Shown: positions 29,256 to 38,594 of the stretch, piece by piece
Numbering within the stretch: the first letter of the stretch is position 1
Layout of the letters: every line of letters begins with the position of its first letter
DNA from: Burkholderiaceae bacterium
Lineage (GTDB): Bacteria > Pseudomonadota > Gammaproteobacteria > Burkholderiales > Burkholderiaceae_C
NCBI GenBank assembly: GCA_019751915.1
Contig: JAIEMS010000007.1
Span: 25,064 to 89,063, forward strand
DNA length: 64,000 nt
Direction: 5' to 3'
Made by a program: the position numbers and the translations under genes
Notes under the pieces: generated by a model
Told to the model about the DNA's origin: nothing
What the model saw: only the letters and a program-made list of their open reading frames with translations
The model's database searches: none

Positions 29256-30307
29256 GAACCACCTTACCCACGCTATCGGAGCAAGTGGTTCACTGGCAAG
29301 TGCAGCATGGTCGCCATAGTCTGCCATGGCAACAAACGCGAGACCCCTACCGTGTGTGGTTGTCCGAGGTCATGCTCCAGCAAACCCAAGTCACGACAGT
29401 GCTCGACTATTACCGACGGTTCTTGTTGCGTTTTCCGGATGTGGTGGCACTGGCACAGGCCTGTGAAGACGATGTTTTGGCGCTGTGGAGCGGACTGGGC
29501 TACTACAGCCGCGCATGCAACTTGCACCGCTGTGCCCGGATGGTTGTAGAAAAACACAACGGCAGCTTTCCACCATCAGCTCAAGCGCTGGCTATGTTGC
29601 CCGGTATTGGGCGATCAACGGCTGCCGCCATAGCCGCTTTTTGTTTTTCTGAGCGGGTTGCGATTCTGGATGCCAACGTGCGGCGCGTACTCACACGGTG
29701 GCTTGGTTTTGATGCTGATTTGTCTGTAGCAGCCCACGAGCGAATGCTATGGAACCAGGCGCAGGCACTGTTGCCCCATGACGATCTGGAACAAGCTATG
29801 CCGCGTTATACGCAGGGCCTGATGGACATAGGAGCTACCATCTGTTTGCCACGTAAACCCGCCTGTGGGCAATGCCCGATTCGCCTACAGTGTGTCGCAT
29901 TGCGGCAAGAAGCGCCCGAACGCTATCCGGTGAAAACCCGCAAGTTGGTACGCAAAGCAGCAGCTTGGTGGCTGCTGTTGCTACGAGATGACCGAGGACG
30001 CATACATCTGCACAAACGTCCATCATCTGGCATTTGGGCCGGATTGCATTGCCTGCCGGTTTTCTCGGAGCACGCTGAATTGGTTCAGTATTTGGCAGCA
30101 TTTGGCGCTGCGCAAATAACCGAGTTGCCGTCCTTTACCCATGTCCTGACACACCGAGATTTGCACCTGCACCCCATTGCCGTGCAAGTATCCGGCGCAT
30201 TCGGTCTCGATACCCCCCGTGGCTGGTTTGGTAGCGACCAATGGCAACACATGGGGCTACCAGCCCCCGTGCGCAAACTGCTAGAGCAGCATTCGGTAAG
30301 TTTGTGA
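29252..30307 (+). CDS. mutY: A/G-specific adenine glycosylase MutY
   Basis: A 351-residue base-excision enzyme that removes adenine paired with 8-oxoguanine. It has the catalytic Glu in LSEVMLQQTQV and the helix-hairpin-helix MLPGIGRSTAAAI. The catalytic Asp is in AILDANVRRVL. The 4Fe-4S cluster has the pattern Cys-x6-Cys-x2-Cys-x5-Cys (CLPRKPACGQCPIRLQC). The C-terminal NUDIX-like domain recognises 8-oxoguanine (FTHVLTHRDLHLHP). Its ATG overlaps the dynamin-like gene's stop. It converges with rapZ. Confidence 0.97.
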   Translation: MRTTLPTLSEQVVHWQVQHGRHSLPWQQTRDPYRVWLSEVMLQQTQVTTVLDYYRRFLLRFPDVVALAQACEDDVLALWSGLGYYSRACNLHRCARMVVEKHNGSFPPSAQALAMLPGIGRSTAAAIAAFCFSERVAILDANVRRVLTRWLGFDADLSVAAHERMLWNQAQALLPHDDLEQAMPRYTQGLMDIGATICLPRKPACGQCPIRLQCVALRQEAPERYPVKTRKLVRKAAAWWLLLLRDDRGRIHLHKRPSSGIWAGLHCLPVFSEHAELVQYLAAFGAAQITELPSFTHVLTHRDLHLHPIAVQVSGAFGLDTPRGWFGSDQWQHMGLPAPVRKLLEQHSVSL

Positions 30308-30311
30308 AAAT

Positions 30312-31175
30312 TTAGGTGCCATCCAACTCACGGTGACGCCGCAGCGTCATCCATTGGCTGCTGAAAGTTTCCACCAGACGCTCTACAAGGTAGACTGACC
30401 GATGTTGGCCCCCGGTGCAGCCAATAGCAACCGTGACATAGCTACGGTGATTGCCAGCCAGCACAGTCAGCCAGTGACTTAAAAATTGCTCTATATGGCT
30501 GCGCATTTGGGCCACTTCGGATTGGTGGCTTAAATACTCGACTACTGGCGCATCTAAGCCCGTCAGACTTTTAAGGCCCGGCTCGTAGTGTGGATTGGGC
30601 AGCATGCGGACATCAAAAACATAGTCGGCATCGACCGGAATCCCGCGTTTGAAAGCAAACGACTGGAACACCAATGTGAGTTGATTGGGCACTGCCGACA
30701 TCAACCCCTTCACGTAGCTCTGTAGCTGGGATGCCCGAATGGTGCTGGTGTCAATCACATGGGCCTGTTCACGCAGATCGGCCAATAACTCACGCTCCAA
30801 CTCGATCACTTGAACAAGGGCACGACGACCATCCTTGAGTTCATCGTGCGACAACGGATGACGCCGCCGCGTTTCAGAAAATCTTCGCACCAAAGTTTCT
30901 GTGGTTGCATCCAGAAACAGCGAATGCACAACAACGCCCTGATCGCGTAAGTGCGCCAATTGTTGTGGCACTTGGGGCAGCGAGGTCGCGCTGCGCACGT
31001 CCATCGCAATTGCCAAACGGTGACCGTGGTGACGATGCTCTAGAGAGACAAACGGCAATAGCAATTCGGGCGGTAAATTGTCGACGCAGTAGTAACCAGC
31101 ATCCTCTAGTGCCCGAAGAGCGACGGATTTCCCGGAGCCTGACATGCCGGTAATGAGTGCAATCTCTAGTGTCAT
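30312..31175 (-). CDS. rapZ: RNase adapter protein RapZ
   Basis: A 287-residue nucleotide-binding protein. In E. coli, RapZ brings RNase E to the small RNA GlmZ to control glucosamine-6-phosphate synthesis. The P-loop is [11 protein letters not shown], the second nucleotide motif DVRS, and the C-terminal domain has [19 protein letters not shown] and [13 protein letters not shown]. Its ATG overlaps the recN stop by four bases. In this window it is attached to recN and nadK rather than to the PTS/rpoN region seen in other bacteria. Confidence 0.95.
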   Translation of the reverse strand: MTLEIALITGMSGSGKSVALRALEDAGYYCVDNLPPELLLPFVSLEHRHHGHRLAIAMDVRSATSLPQVPQQLAHLRDQGVVVHSLFLDATTETLVRRFSETRRRHPLSHDELKDGRRALVQVIELERELLADLREQAHVIDTSTIRASQLQSYVKGLMSAVPNQLTLVFQSFAFKRGIPVDADYVFDVRMLPNPHYEPGLKSLTGLDAPVVEYLSHQSEVAQMRSHIEQFLSHWLTVLAGNHRSYVTVAIGCTGGQHRSVYLVERLVETFSSQWMTLRRHRELDGT

Positions 31176-32851
31176 GAAAATTCTCCAGACAGCACCCGTG
31201 GGGGCGTGGTGAGCATCTCACGCGCATGTGCCAAGGTGGCCTTGGACAATTGTTGCCCGCCCAGCATGCGCGCAATTTCGGAAACACGCTGTTCATCTTG
31301 CACTGCTTGCACTGTGCTGTACGCCCCCATGATTCCGCTGTCTTTCGATACAACAAGGTGCTGATCTGCTTGCGCTGCTACCTGCGGTAGATGGGTAACG
31401 GCCAGCACCTGTCGATCTCTGCCAAGTTGCTTCATGAGCTTTCCTACCGACTCTGCAACAGCCCCACCCACTCCGGAGTCCACTTCATCAAAAATCAGTG
31501 TCGAAGCAGCGCCAAGTGCGCTGGTTGTCACGGCAATGGCCAAGGAAATACGCGACAGCTCGCCACCAGAAGCAATTTTATGAATGGCTCTAGGGGTTGC
31601 ATCTGGATGCGCTGCAATCAAGAACGTTACCTCATCCACACCGTGGGGGCCGGGAGAAGCACTCACGGCAATGGAGACGGCAAATTTGCCACCATGCATA
31701 CCCAGTACCTGCATGGCTTGGGTGATAGCCTCTGACAGCCGAGGCGCAGCTTGGGTGCGGGCCAACGTGACTTGGCGTGCAGCATCGCCAAACTTTTGTG
31801 CCTTTTCTTGCTCGGCGGCCTCAAGGCGAACCACATCGGCGCTTGCATCCAATTGCTCCAATTGCTCTTTCCAGGCCCGAAGGAGCGCTGGCAACTCCGC
31901 AGGTGTGCGCTTGTACCGACGGGCCAGAGTCATCCATAAGGAAACCCGGGCATCCAGTTCTTCTAGGGTTTGCGGATCCAAATCAACATGCCGAAGATAG
32001 GCATGCAGGGAGCGCACCACCTCTTGGGCTTGTGCCAAACTCGATGCCAAAGCATCTTTCAGCTCTTTGAATTCGGGTTCTAGATGCTCTCGTTCTTGCA
32101 AAAGCTCCTGCGCTCGGGCAATACCGCAAAGTGCGCTCGACTCTTCAGCATCTAGCAAATAGAGTGCATTTTGTGCTGTATCCATGAGCGACTGGGCATG
32201 CGTCAAGCGCGTGTGGCGGGCATTCAAATCTTCCCATTCGTCGTCTGCCGGGGCCAATTTTTCTACTTCGGTAATTTGCCATTGCAGGCGCTCCCGGTCA
32301 CGCTGCCAATGTTCTTGTGCTGCTCGGGCTTGCTCCAGCGCTTTTTGGGCCGCACGCCACTGCTCCCAGCAAGCCGATAAGGAGTGAGTAGAAACGCCGG
32401 CATAAGCATCTAAGAGACCTCGTACAGCATCGGGTCGGGTCAGACTTTGCCACGCATGCTGACCATGAATATCGAGCAGGTGCTCGCCCACAGTACGCAA
32501 TTGGGTCGCAGTGGCGGGTATGCCATTGATCCAAGCACGGCTCTTGCCTTGAATGTCAACAGTCCGGCGTAACAACAGCCAGTCTTCGTGTGCAAAGCCA
32601 GCTTCATCAAGCCAAGGTCGAAGAACAGCAGGGCAGTCGAAAGCGGCAGAGACATCGGTGCGCTGGGCACCTTCGCGCACTAGACCTGCATCAGAACGGG
32701 CACCCAACGCAAGCTGCAAGGCATCAATCAGAATCGATTTACCCGCACCTGTTTCTCCCGTCAGCGCGGTAAAACCCGAAGAAAACTCCAAATCGAGTTC
32801 ATGAACAATCACAAAATCACGCAGCGTGATGCTCTTGAGGGGCATGTTCAA
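31172..32851 (-). CDS. recN: DNA repair protein RecN
   Basis: A 559-residue SMC-like ATPase that holds broken DNA ends during recombinational repair. Walker A is in [16 protein letters not shown] near residues 30-45. A long coiled coil covers about 150-360, and the signature motif is [14 protein letters not shown], with Walker [13 protein letters not shown]. The final ATG choice is between 32851 and 32845. It overlaps nadK upstream and rapZ downstream by four bases each, so all three are one translationally coupled unit. Confidence 0.96.
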   Translation of the reverse strand: MNMPLKSITLRDFVIVHELDLEFSSGFTALTGETGAGKSILIDALQLALGARSDAGLVREGAQRTDVSAAFDCPAVLRPWLDEAGFAHEDWLLLRRTVDIQGKSRAWINGIPATATQLRTVGEHLLDIHGQHAWQSLTRPDAVRGLLDAYAGVSTHSLSACWEQWRAAQKALEQARAAQEHWQRDRERLQWQITEVEKLAPADDEWEDLNARHTRLTHAQSLMDTAQNALYLLDAEESSALCGIARAQELLQEREHLEPEFKELKDALASSLAQAQEVVRSLHAYLRHVDLDPQTLEELDARVSLWMTLARRYKRTPAELPALLRAWKEQLEQLDASADVVRLEAAEQEKAQKFGDAARQVTLARTQAAPRLSEAITQAMQVLGMHGGKFAVSIAVSASPGPHGVDEVTFLIAAHPDATPRAIHKIASGGELSRISLAIAVTTSALGAASTLIFDEVDSGVGGAVAESVGKLMKQLGRDRQVLAVTHLPQVAAQADQHLVVSKDSGIMGAYSTVQAVQDEQRVSEIARMLGGQQLSKATLAHAREMLTTPPRVLSGEFS

Positions 32852-33744
32852 GAGCCTCCTTCATTCCAGCGCAATTTTTTGCGCAAAGTGTCGAAATAGC
32901 TCCAGCCGCAAGGATGGAGAAAGCGCACGCAATACTCGGCACGTCTGACCAAAATACGATCCCCATGCAGCAGCGAGGCCAGCGACTGCATATCAAAACT
33001 GGCACTGGCATCGCGGCCACTGACAATCTCAATCGCTATCTCGGTGGTGTCGGCCAGCACAATGGGCCGGTTAGACAAAGTATGCGGCGCAATGGGCACC
33101 AGCACCCACCCGGGGATAGAAGGATGAAGCATCGGCCCACCTGCCGACAGTGCGTAAGCGGTTGAACCCGTCGGGGAGGCAATGATGAGTCCATCGGCAC
33201 GTTGGTTGGCAACAAAATGGCCGTCCACTTCCACCCGCAACTCGACCATGCCCGATGTGGCACCCCGATTCACCACCACGTCGTTCATGGCAAACGCATC
33301 AAAAACACAAACGCCGTCGCGCAATACACGGGCATGCATCAACGGGCGGTGATCCTCCTCAAAATGACCGTGAAGCATCGGGGTGAGCTTGGTCTCGTAG
33401 TTAATCAAGGGGATGTCTGTGACAAATCCGAGTCGCCCTTGGTTGATGCCAATCAAAGGCAGACCGTAGCGGGCTAGTTGCCGACCAATACTCAACATCG
33501 TGCCGTCCCCACCGACCACCAATCCAAGGTCGCACTGTTCGCCAATACCATCGGCTTCAAGGGCTTGGTACTGGGTCAGTCCTGTGTGAATTGCAGTTTG
33601 TGCCTCCAACGCTACGGTGCAGCCTTGATCGACAAGAAATTGTGCAATTCCTTCAAGATCCTTGCGGACATTCTCCGCCATAGCCCCAGACACAGGACTC
33701 TGGTATTTGCCAACGAGGGCAACATGTTGAAAACAGGGCTTCAT
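32848..33744 (-). CDS. nadK: NAD kinase
   Basis: A 298-residue enzyme that phosphorylates NAD to NADP. The ATG at 33744 is chosen because the family N-terminus ([11 protein letters not shown]) begins there; the open frame to 33894 runs through the divergent hrcA start and is not family-like. Motifs: [26 protein letters not shown] and [18 protein letters not shown]. It lies only 29 bases from the divergent hrcA start, so promoters for both must overlap each other's coding sequence. nadK-recN downstream of hrcA is a common betaproteobacterial layout. Confidence 0.97.
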   Translation of the reverse strand: MKPCFQHVALVGKYQSPVSGAMAENVRKDLEGIAQFLVDQGCTVALEAQTAIHTGLTQYQALEADGIGEQCDLGLVVGGDGTMLSIGRQLARYGLPLIGINQGRLGFVTDIPLINYETKLTPMLHGHFEEDHRPLMHARVLRDGVCVFDAFAMNDVVVNRGATSGMVELRVEVDGHFVANQRADGLIIASPTGSTAYALSAGGPMLHPSIPGWVLVPIAPHTLSNRPIVLADTTEIAIEIVSGRDASASFDMQSLASLLHGDRILVRRAEYCVRFLHPCGWSYFDTLRKKLRWNEGGS

Positions 33745-33773
33745 GCTCGAAATTACATCATTAAAATGATTGC

Positions 33774-34778
33774 ATGCTCGATGACCGTGCCAAGTTATTG
33801 CTGAAAGCGCTGGTTGAGCGCTACATTGAAGACGGGGAACCCGTCGGCTCCAGAACTCTGTCACGCGCTTCCGGTTTGGAGCTTTCGCCCGCAACCATCC
33901 GCAATGTCATGGCCGATTTGGAGGTGCTGGGGCTGATTGCAAGCCCGCACACGTCATCGGGGCGTATCCCAACGGCCAAGGGCTATCGGCTTTTTGTCGA
34001 CACCATGCTAACGGCTAACCGTGGGCAGCTCTCGCCCCCATTGTTAGCACCAGACCAACCCCAAAAAGTCATCGTTCACGCCGCCCAGTTGCTGTCGAAT
34101 TTATCGCAGTTTGTCGGGGTCGTCATGGCACCCAGACGCACCTCGATCTTTCGACATATCGAGTTCTTGCGTCTTTCAGAAAAACGCTTTCTGGTGATTA
34201 TTGTTTCGCCTGAAGGTGATGTGCAAAACCGCGTCATTTTTTCGGAAACTGACTTCAATCAAGCCCAGTTGGTTGAGGTAGCTCACTTTTTAAACTCCCA
34301 TTACGCAGGCATGGCGATGGAGCAGGTTCGCGAACGCTTAGCAACAGAGGTCGATAGCCTTCGCGGCGAAATTGCCACCTTGATGTTGGCTGCAGTGAAT
34401 GTTAGCTCGGAGGCTCTGGAGCAAGCACAGGACGATGTGGTGATTTCTGGAGAACGCAATCTGCTCTCGGTGAGCGATTTTTCTAAAAATATGGGCAACC
34501 TGCGTCGGGCCTTCGATTTGTTTGAGCAAAAGACACAAATTTTGCGGCTGCTCGATATTTCCAGTCAGGCAGAAGGTGTGCGCATCTATATTGGAGGCGA
34601 AAGCCAAGTCGTGCCTTTTGAAGAGCTTTCGGTGGTCAGTGCGCCCTATGAGGTTGATGGTCAAGTGGTTGGTACGTTGGGAGTCATTGGCCCCACCAGA
34701 ATGCCTTACAACCGAATGATCCAAATTGTCGATATCACCTCGAAACTGGTTTCAAATGCGTTAAGCCACCACAGGTAA
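33774..34778 (+). CDS. hrcA: Heat-inducible transcription repressor HrcA
   Basis: A 334-residue repressor of chaperone genes that binds CIRCE operators and depends on GroEL for activity. The N-terminal winged helix has [15 protein letters not shown] and [19 protein letters not shown], followed by [19 protein letters not shown]. The rest is the GAF-like dimerisation domain with the C-terminal [15 protein letters not shown]. No CIRCE sequence (TTAGCACTC-N9-GAGTGCTAA) is seen before hrcA, so autoregulation of that kind is not supported here. A tRNA gene follows on the same strand. Confidence 0.97.
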   Translation: MLDDRAKLLLKALVERYIEDGEPVGSRTLSRASGLELSPATIRNVMADLEVLGLIASPHTSSGRIPTAKGYRLFVDTMLTANRGQLSPPLLAPDQPQKVIVHAAQLLSNLSQFVGVVMAPRRTSIFRHIEFLRLSEKRFLVIIVSPEGDVQNRVIFSETDFNQAQLVEVAHFLNSHYAGMAMEQVRERLATEVDSLRGEIATLMLAAVNVSSEALEQAQDDVVISGERNLLSVSDFSKNMGNLRRAFDLFEQKTQILRLLDISSQAEGVRIYIGGESQVVPFEELSVVSAPYEVDGQVVGTLGVIGPTRMPYNRMIQIVDITSKLVSNALSHHR

Positions 34779-34820
34779 AGCCTTTACAATCGTCCTCTTG
34801 CGGCTTTGATCGCACAGCGT

Positions 34821-34897
34821 GGGGCGTTAGCTCAGTTGGTTAGAGCAGAGGACTCATAATCCTTTGGTCGACAGTTCAAGTCTGTCACGCCCTACCA
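34821..34897 (+). tRNA. tRNA with CAT anticodon (elongator Met, or Ile2 read after lysidine modification)
   Basis: A 77-base tRNA with encoded CCA. Acceptor GGGGCGT/ACGCCCT pairs with a G-T at the first position. The anticodon loop CTCATAA gives CAT, and the T arm is GACAG-TTCAAGT-CTGTC. The GGACTCATAATCC anticodon arm and TTGGTCG variable-loop pattern resemble tRNA-Ile2 (which has C34 changed to lysidine) at least as much as tRNA-Met. It is not the initiator form, because the three G-C pairs of the anticodon stem are absent. Confidence 0.95.
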
Positions 34898-34907
34898 TGG
34901 CACACCA

Positions 34908-34946
34908 AAAGGCCTTGCTACTGAATAAGTAGCAAGGCCTTTCTAG
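34908..34946 (+). terminator. Terminator after the CAT tRNA
   Basis: A perfect 15-bp stem: AAAGGCCTTGCTACT (34908-34922), loop of five, AGTAGCAAGGCCTTT (34928-34942), then TCTAG. The T tract is mostly within the stem end. Confidence 0.75.
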
Positions 34947-34966
34947 TTATCGCGCCCCGAAAGAAC

Positions 34967-35003
34967 AAAAAAAAAAGGAACGTGTTGAACACGCTCCCTT
35001 TTT
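34967..35003 (-). terminator. Terminator of the small periplasmic protein gene
   Basis: On the minus strand GGAGCGTGTT–CAACACGTTCC forms an ~10-bp stem with one G-T, followed by ten T. It lies about 40 bases after the stop at 35043. Confidence 0.85.
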
Positions 35004-35042
35004 GCTGGATGCCTGCCATGCGCTACCAAGAGCACATTGAAC

Positions 35043-35309
35043 TTATTTCCAACCCGATTCGCGTTCGCAGGCTTTCATGGCCGATGGGTTGGCCTTTTCC
35101 CATTGGCTGATGGAGCGTGTTTCGTTTTCGTCCATCTTGTCGTTCATGCACTCGCAGTACTTGCGAACGACACCAGCCTTAGCGCCTTCGTCTTTGTTGT
35201 CGCGCACGCACTGAGCGACCCATTTTTTATCGTCCGACGACTGGGCTATCGCCGAGGTACCTGCAACCATAGCCGCAACAACCAACAATCCGGTGATGAT
35301 TTTTTTCAT
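35043..35309 (-). CDS. Small periplasmic protein with three cysteines, unknown function
   Basis: An 88-residue protein from the ATG at 35309, with AAGGAT upstream as ribosome site. A clear signal peptide (KKIITGLLVVAAMVAGTSAIAQ) should be cut after AIA, leaving a mature domain of about 65 residues. This is rich in charged residues and has four cysteines in all: one in WVAQCVRDN, a CEC pair in RKYCECMNDKM, and one near the end in ACERESGW. The spacing suggests disulfides or a metal/haem-free fold; no CxxCH haem motif is present. It has its own strong terminator. Function is unknown. Confidence 0.8.
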   Translation of the reverse strand: MKKIITGLLVVAAMVAGTSAIAQSSDDKKWVAQCVRDNKDEGAKAGVVRKYCECMNDKMDENETRSISQWEKANPSAMKACERESGWK

Positions 35310-35331
35310 GGGGTAATCCTTCAATGTCAAT

Positions 35332-35442
35332 GTTTCAATCTGCGCCTCTGAGGAGGTGACGTTGGAAGAGGTCACCCCTCTCCCAAGCGAATTCTATTCC
35401 CCTCAAAAGGAAGATTTCAGAGCAGATTTGGTTTTAAATCAA
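35332..35442 (+). repeat. Family 1 element (type I-C CRISPR-repeat-like), copy A
   Basis: Starts GTTTCAATCTGCGCCTC-TGAG-GAGGTGAC, a stem-loop like a type I-C CRISPR repeat. A second stem follows (TTGGAAGAGG…CCTCTCCCAA), then a third (TTCC…GGAA) and a tail ending GGTTTTAAATC. The tail covers the stop codon of trpB (35439). The CRISPR-like end is 22 bases upstream of the small periplasmic gene's start. This is the most diverged copy in the tail. Confidence 0.75.
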
Positions 35443-36638
35443 AGCCCCAATTGCTGCGATACAAAATCGGCATCTTTGTCCCCCCGGCCCGAGAGATTGA
35501 CCAAAATGGTTTGCTCAGGACGCATGGTTTTGGCTACCTTCATGGCGTAGGCCACAGCATGGGCACTTTCGAGCGCAGGGATGATGCCCTCGGTGCGCGA
35601 CAGCACCATGAAGGCATCTAGGCACTCATCGTCGGTGATGGACTCGTAGCAGGCCCGGCCAATGTCTTTGAGGTAGCAGTGCTGCGGGCCAACACCGGGG
35701 TAATCCAGCCCCGAGGCAATCGAATACACCGGCAGCGGCTCGCCCTGCGCATCTTGCAACGTGTAGCAAGCAAAACCGTGGATGGCCCCCTTGGTACCAC
35801 GCGCCATCGTAGCTGCGTGATCGGGCGTGTCCAGCCCTCGGCCCGCAGGCTCTACGCCCACCAGTTGCACGGACTCATCGGGTAAAAACTCGGTGAAGAT
35901 ACCCATTGCGTTGGAGCCACCGCCCACGCAGGCCACCACCACGTCGGGCAGGCGACCATGCTGGGCCAAGCACTGCGCGCGCGCTTCGCGCCCGACAATG
36001 CTCTGGAAGTCGCGCACCATCTTTGGAAATGGGTGTGGCCCGACCACGGAGCCGATGGCGTAGAAAAAATTGACCGGGTCTTTCAGGTACTCTTCAAACG
36101 CGCTATCGACCGCATCCTTGAGCGTGCGGGTGCCGCGTGTCACGGGCACCAGCTTGCAGCCCAAAATTTTCATTTTGGTGACGTTGGGATGCTCCTTGGC
36201 GATGTCGATCTCGCCCATGTGGATTTCGCACTCAATGCCTACCAACGCACAGGCTGAGGCCAATGCCACGCCATGCTGGCCTGCCCCGGTTTCGGCCAGC
36301 ACCTTGGTTTTGCCCATGTGCTTTGCCAACAGCGCCTCGCCCAAACAGTGGTTGATTTTGTGGGCACCGGTGTGGTTGAGGTCTTCGCGCTTGAGCACAA
36401 TGCGTGCGCCACCTTGGCGCTGCGACAACCGCTTGGCATGAAAAATCGGGCTGGGACGGCCCACATAGTGGGCATACAACTCGGCCAACTCGTCCTGAAA
36501 AGCCGCCGTTTGGCGCACTTGGTCGTAGGCGGTATTGATGTCGTCCATCACGGCCTTGAGTTCTGGCGGAATGAGCTGGCCGCCATACTCGCCAAAGTAG
36601 CCTTGGCTATCGGGCATGTCCAAAAAAGTGCGCTCCAT
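35439..36638 (-). CDS. trpB: Tryptophan synthase beta chain-like protein (no adjacent trpA)
   Basis: A 399-residue PLP enzyme that joins indole and serine. The Lys that binds PLP is in [16 protein letters not shown]. Other family motifs are [30 protein letters not shown] and [13 protein letters not shown] lies before the ATG. Its usual partners trpF and trpA are not next to it: ung is upstream and a small periplasmic gene downstream. The middle region ([20 protein letters not shown], then a VGPHPFP motif) differs from the form that normally contacts TrpA. It may be a stand-alone indole-salvage TrpB or a second copy. Confidence 0.93.
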   Translation of the reverse strand: MERTFLDMPDSQGYFGEYGGQLIPPELKAVMDDINTAYDQVRQTAAFQDELAELYAHYVGRPSPIFHAKRLSQRQGGARIVLKREDLNHTGAHKINHCLGEALLAKHMGKTKVLAETGAGQHGVALASACALVGIECEIHMGEIDIAKEHPNVTKMKILGCKLVPVTRGTRTLKDAVDSAFEEYLKDPVNFFYAIGSVVGPHPFPKMVRDFQSIVGREARAQCLAQHGRLPDVVVACVGGGSNAMGIFTEFLPDESVQLVGVEPAGRGLDTPDHAATMARGTKGAIHGFACYTLQDAQGEPLPVYSIASGLDYPGVGPQHCYLKDIGRACYESITDDECLDAFMVLSRTEGIIPALESAHAVAYAMKVAKTMRPEQTILVNLSGRGDKDADFVSQQLGL

Positions 36639-36689
36639 AGGTGTCTCCTAAAGGGGTTGAAAAATGCAAGCGCGCATTGTCACCTTTGT

Positions 36690-37448
36690 TTAGACACTAT
36701 TTGCGCTGTCTTTTTGCTGCTGTGCCAGCCGAAATGCCCGTGCTTGTCCAAAGTGGCCGCAGCCAATAAACGGCAGTGGCGGACGCAGCGCCGACAGCGG
36801 CGATGGATGGTTGGCGCACAGCACCAAGTGACCCCGGTCGGTTGGAATGATCGCCCGCTTGCTTTGTGCGTGTGCGCCCCAGAGCATGAATACCACGGGC
36901 CTTGGCCCGTGTGCGACGTGGCCAATGATGGCATCGGTCAGCAACTCCCAGCCTTTACCAGCATGGCTGGCGGCTTGGCCTTCCTCAACACTCAAGCAGG
37001 TGTTGAGCAGCAGCACACCGTTTTCGGCCCACTTGACCAAGCTGCCGCCGGGGTACGGAAAACTCGGCGCGGGTGTCCCCAAGTCGCGTTGCAATTCTTT
37101 GAAAATATTGTGCAGCGACGGCGGCAGCGCCACCCCCGGTGCCACAGAAAACGCCAGTCCCTCGCCCTGACCGCGCCCGTGGTAGGGGTCTTGGCCGAGA
37201 ATGACCACGCGCACCGCCTGCGGCGGTGTCAGCTCCAGCGCCCGCAGCGGCTGCGGCGGAAAAATGGTGGCTCCAGCATCCAAGCGCGCTTGCAAAAAAG
37301 CGCACAGCTTTTGCCCGGTGGGGCTGGCAAAAAAATCCGCTACCAACGGTTGCCACAGCGGTGCCACCGGCCAGTCGGCTGGTGTGGCGCTCAGGAGCTG
37401 GCTGGCTGGGCTGGGTAGGGGTGCGTTGGTGTGGGGCAAGTCGTGCAT
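36690..37448 (-). CDS. ung: Uracil-DNA glycosylase
   Basis: A family-1 uracil-DNA glycosylase that removes uracil from DNA. The water-activating motif is GQDPYHGRGQ and the later His motif NHPSPLS. FPYPGGSLVKWAENGVLLLNTCL and VFMLWGAHAQ are also typical. The ATG at 37448 is preferred over an upstream TTG at 37457. The first ~30 residues are a variable proline-rich extension. It lies downstream of trpC with a repeat between, so it may be read from the trp operon or from its own promoter. Confidence 0.97.
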   Translation of the reverse strand: MHDLPHTNAPLPSPASQLLSATPADWPVAPLWQPLVADFFASPTGQKLCAFLQARLDAGATIFPPQPLRALELTPPQAVRVVILGQDPYHGRGQGEGLAFSVAPGVALPPSLHNIFKELQRDLGTPAPSFPYPGGSLVKWAENGVLLLNTCLSVEEGQAASHAGKGWELLTDAIIGHVAHGPRPVVFMLWGAHAQSKRAIIPTDRGHLVLCANHPSPLSALRPPLPFIGCGHFGQARAFRLAQQQKDSANSV

Positions 37449-37466
37449 GGGGAACAAGGCCTTGGA

Positions 37467-37540
37467 GGCGCTATTTTTCAGAAACTTGCATCCAATAGCC
37501 TTCTAGCGCTTGTGCAGCAAGCTTTTATTGCTCTGTTTTT
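37467..37540 (+). repeat. Family 2 repeat, copy 5
   Basis: Reads CTTCTAGCGCTTGTGCAGCA then AGCTTTTATTGCT. It lies in the gap between ung and trpC. Confidence 0.55.
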
Positions 37541-37546
37541 TGACAA

Positions 37547-38347
37547 TCAAGCAAACAACTGCGCCAGCGCCAGTCCCGGCTCGGGCGCGCGCATGAAGGC
37601 TTCACCGACCAAAAAGGCATTCACCCCGGCATCGCGCATCGTCTTGACATCGGCCCCGGTCAAAATGCCCGACTCTGTCACCAGCAAGCGCTCAGGCGGC
37701 ACGCGCTTTTGTAGCTCCAGCGTGGTTTGCAGACTGACCTCGAACGTGCGCAGGTTGCGGTTGTTGATGCCCAGCAGCGGCGTTTTCAGCTTCAGAGCAC
37801 GCTCCAGCTCCGCGCCATCGTGTACCTCGACCAGTACCGCCATGTCCAAGCTGCGGGCAATGGCTTCAAAGTCGGCCATCTGGGCATCGTCAAGGCAAGC
37901 GGCAATCAGCAAAATGGCATCGGCCCCCATGGCCCGCGACTCATAAACTTGGTAGGGGTCGATCAAAAAGTCCTTGCGCAGCACCGGCAACTGGCAACTG
38001 GCCCGCGCTTGCTTGAGGTAATCGACTTGGCCCTGAAAGAACTCTTTGTCGGTCAGCACCGACAAGCAAGCAGCACTGATGCTGCCGTCGCCTTCGGCGT
38101 AGCTTTGGGCAATATCGGCCGGTTCAAAATCTTCGCGGATCACGCCCTTGCTGGGGCTGGCCTTTTTAATCTCGGCAATCACTGCGGCTTGGCCCAGAGC
38201 GATTTTGCCGCGCAGGGCACCGACAAAATCGCGCGTCAGCACCCGGCTTTCGGCATCGGCGCGCATAGCCGTCAGAGACTTGCGTTTTTGCGCCGCAGCG
38301 ACTTCCTGCACCTTCACGTCGCAGATTTTTTTCAGAATGTCGGACAC
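37547..38347 (-). CDS. trpC: Indole-3-glycerol phosphate synthase
   Basis: A 266-residue TIM-barrel enzyme that closes the indole ring in tryptophan synthesis. The start is a GTG at 38347 with AAGGA about 8 bases upstream; the longer frame to 38521 is not family-like. Motifs: [14 protein letters not shown] (catalytic Lys), [40 protein letters not shown] and LVTESGI. It is a single-function enzyme, not fused to TrpF. It is the last gene of the trpE-aroQ-trpG-trpD operon, after a small membrane protein gene. Confidence 0.97.
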   Translation of the reverse strand: MSDILKKICDVKVQEVAAAQKRKSLTAMRADAESRVLTRDFVGALRGKIALGQAAVIAEIKKASPSKGVIREDFEPADIAQSYAEGDGSISAACLSVLTDKEFFQGQVDYLKQARASCQLPVLRKDFLIDPYQVYESRAMGADAILLIAACLDDAQMADFEAIARSLDMAVLVEVHDGAELERALKLKTPLLGINNRNLRTFEVSLQTTLELQKRVPPERLLVTESGILTGADVKTMRDAGVNAFLVGEAFMRAPEPGLALAQLFA

Positions 38348-38408
38348 AGTTTTTCCTTGTAGTAATGGGGGCGTAGCGCACTTTGTGCAGCGATGGTGCA
38401 CAGTTGCA

Positions 38409-38594
38409 TCAAGTCGGCGGCGGCGGCGGTGGTGGTGACACAGGCGTATCGGTGGCCTTGGTAGTGGGTTCGGCAGGTGGCTGCTGGAGCACTTTGATGA
38501 AGAGGCGGTGCATGACCACACCGACCACGATCGAAATGGCCGTCACGCCCAGGGCAATCCAAGTGCCCGAGTCGGTCCAAAGGGTCGAGGCCAT
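38409..38594 (-). CDS. Small single-pass membrane protein inside the trp operon
   Basis: A 61-residue predicted protein whose ATG overlaps the trpD stop by one base (TGATG), a strong sign of coupled translation. It has one membrane helix ([20 protein letters not shown], residues 12-31) and ends in a run of seven prolines plus Thr. The start codon sits exactly at the end of trpD, on the same strand, 61 bases before trpC. No family was recognised. It could be a real small protein or a decayed remnant; the coupling and clear helix favour a real gene. Confidence 0.55.
   Translation of the reverse strand: MASTLWTDSGTWIALGVTAISIVVGVVMHRLFIKVLQQPPAEPTTKATDTPVSPPPPPPPT

Noticed and set aside
33745..33773. 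A CIRCE operator before hrcA
   Set aside because: The TTAGCACTC/GAGTGCTAA arms are absent.
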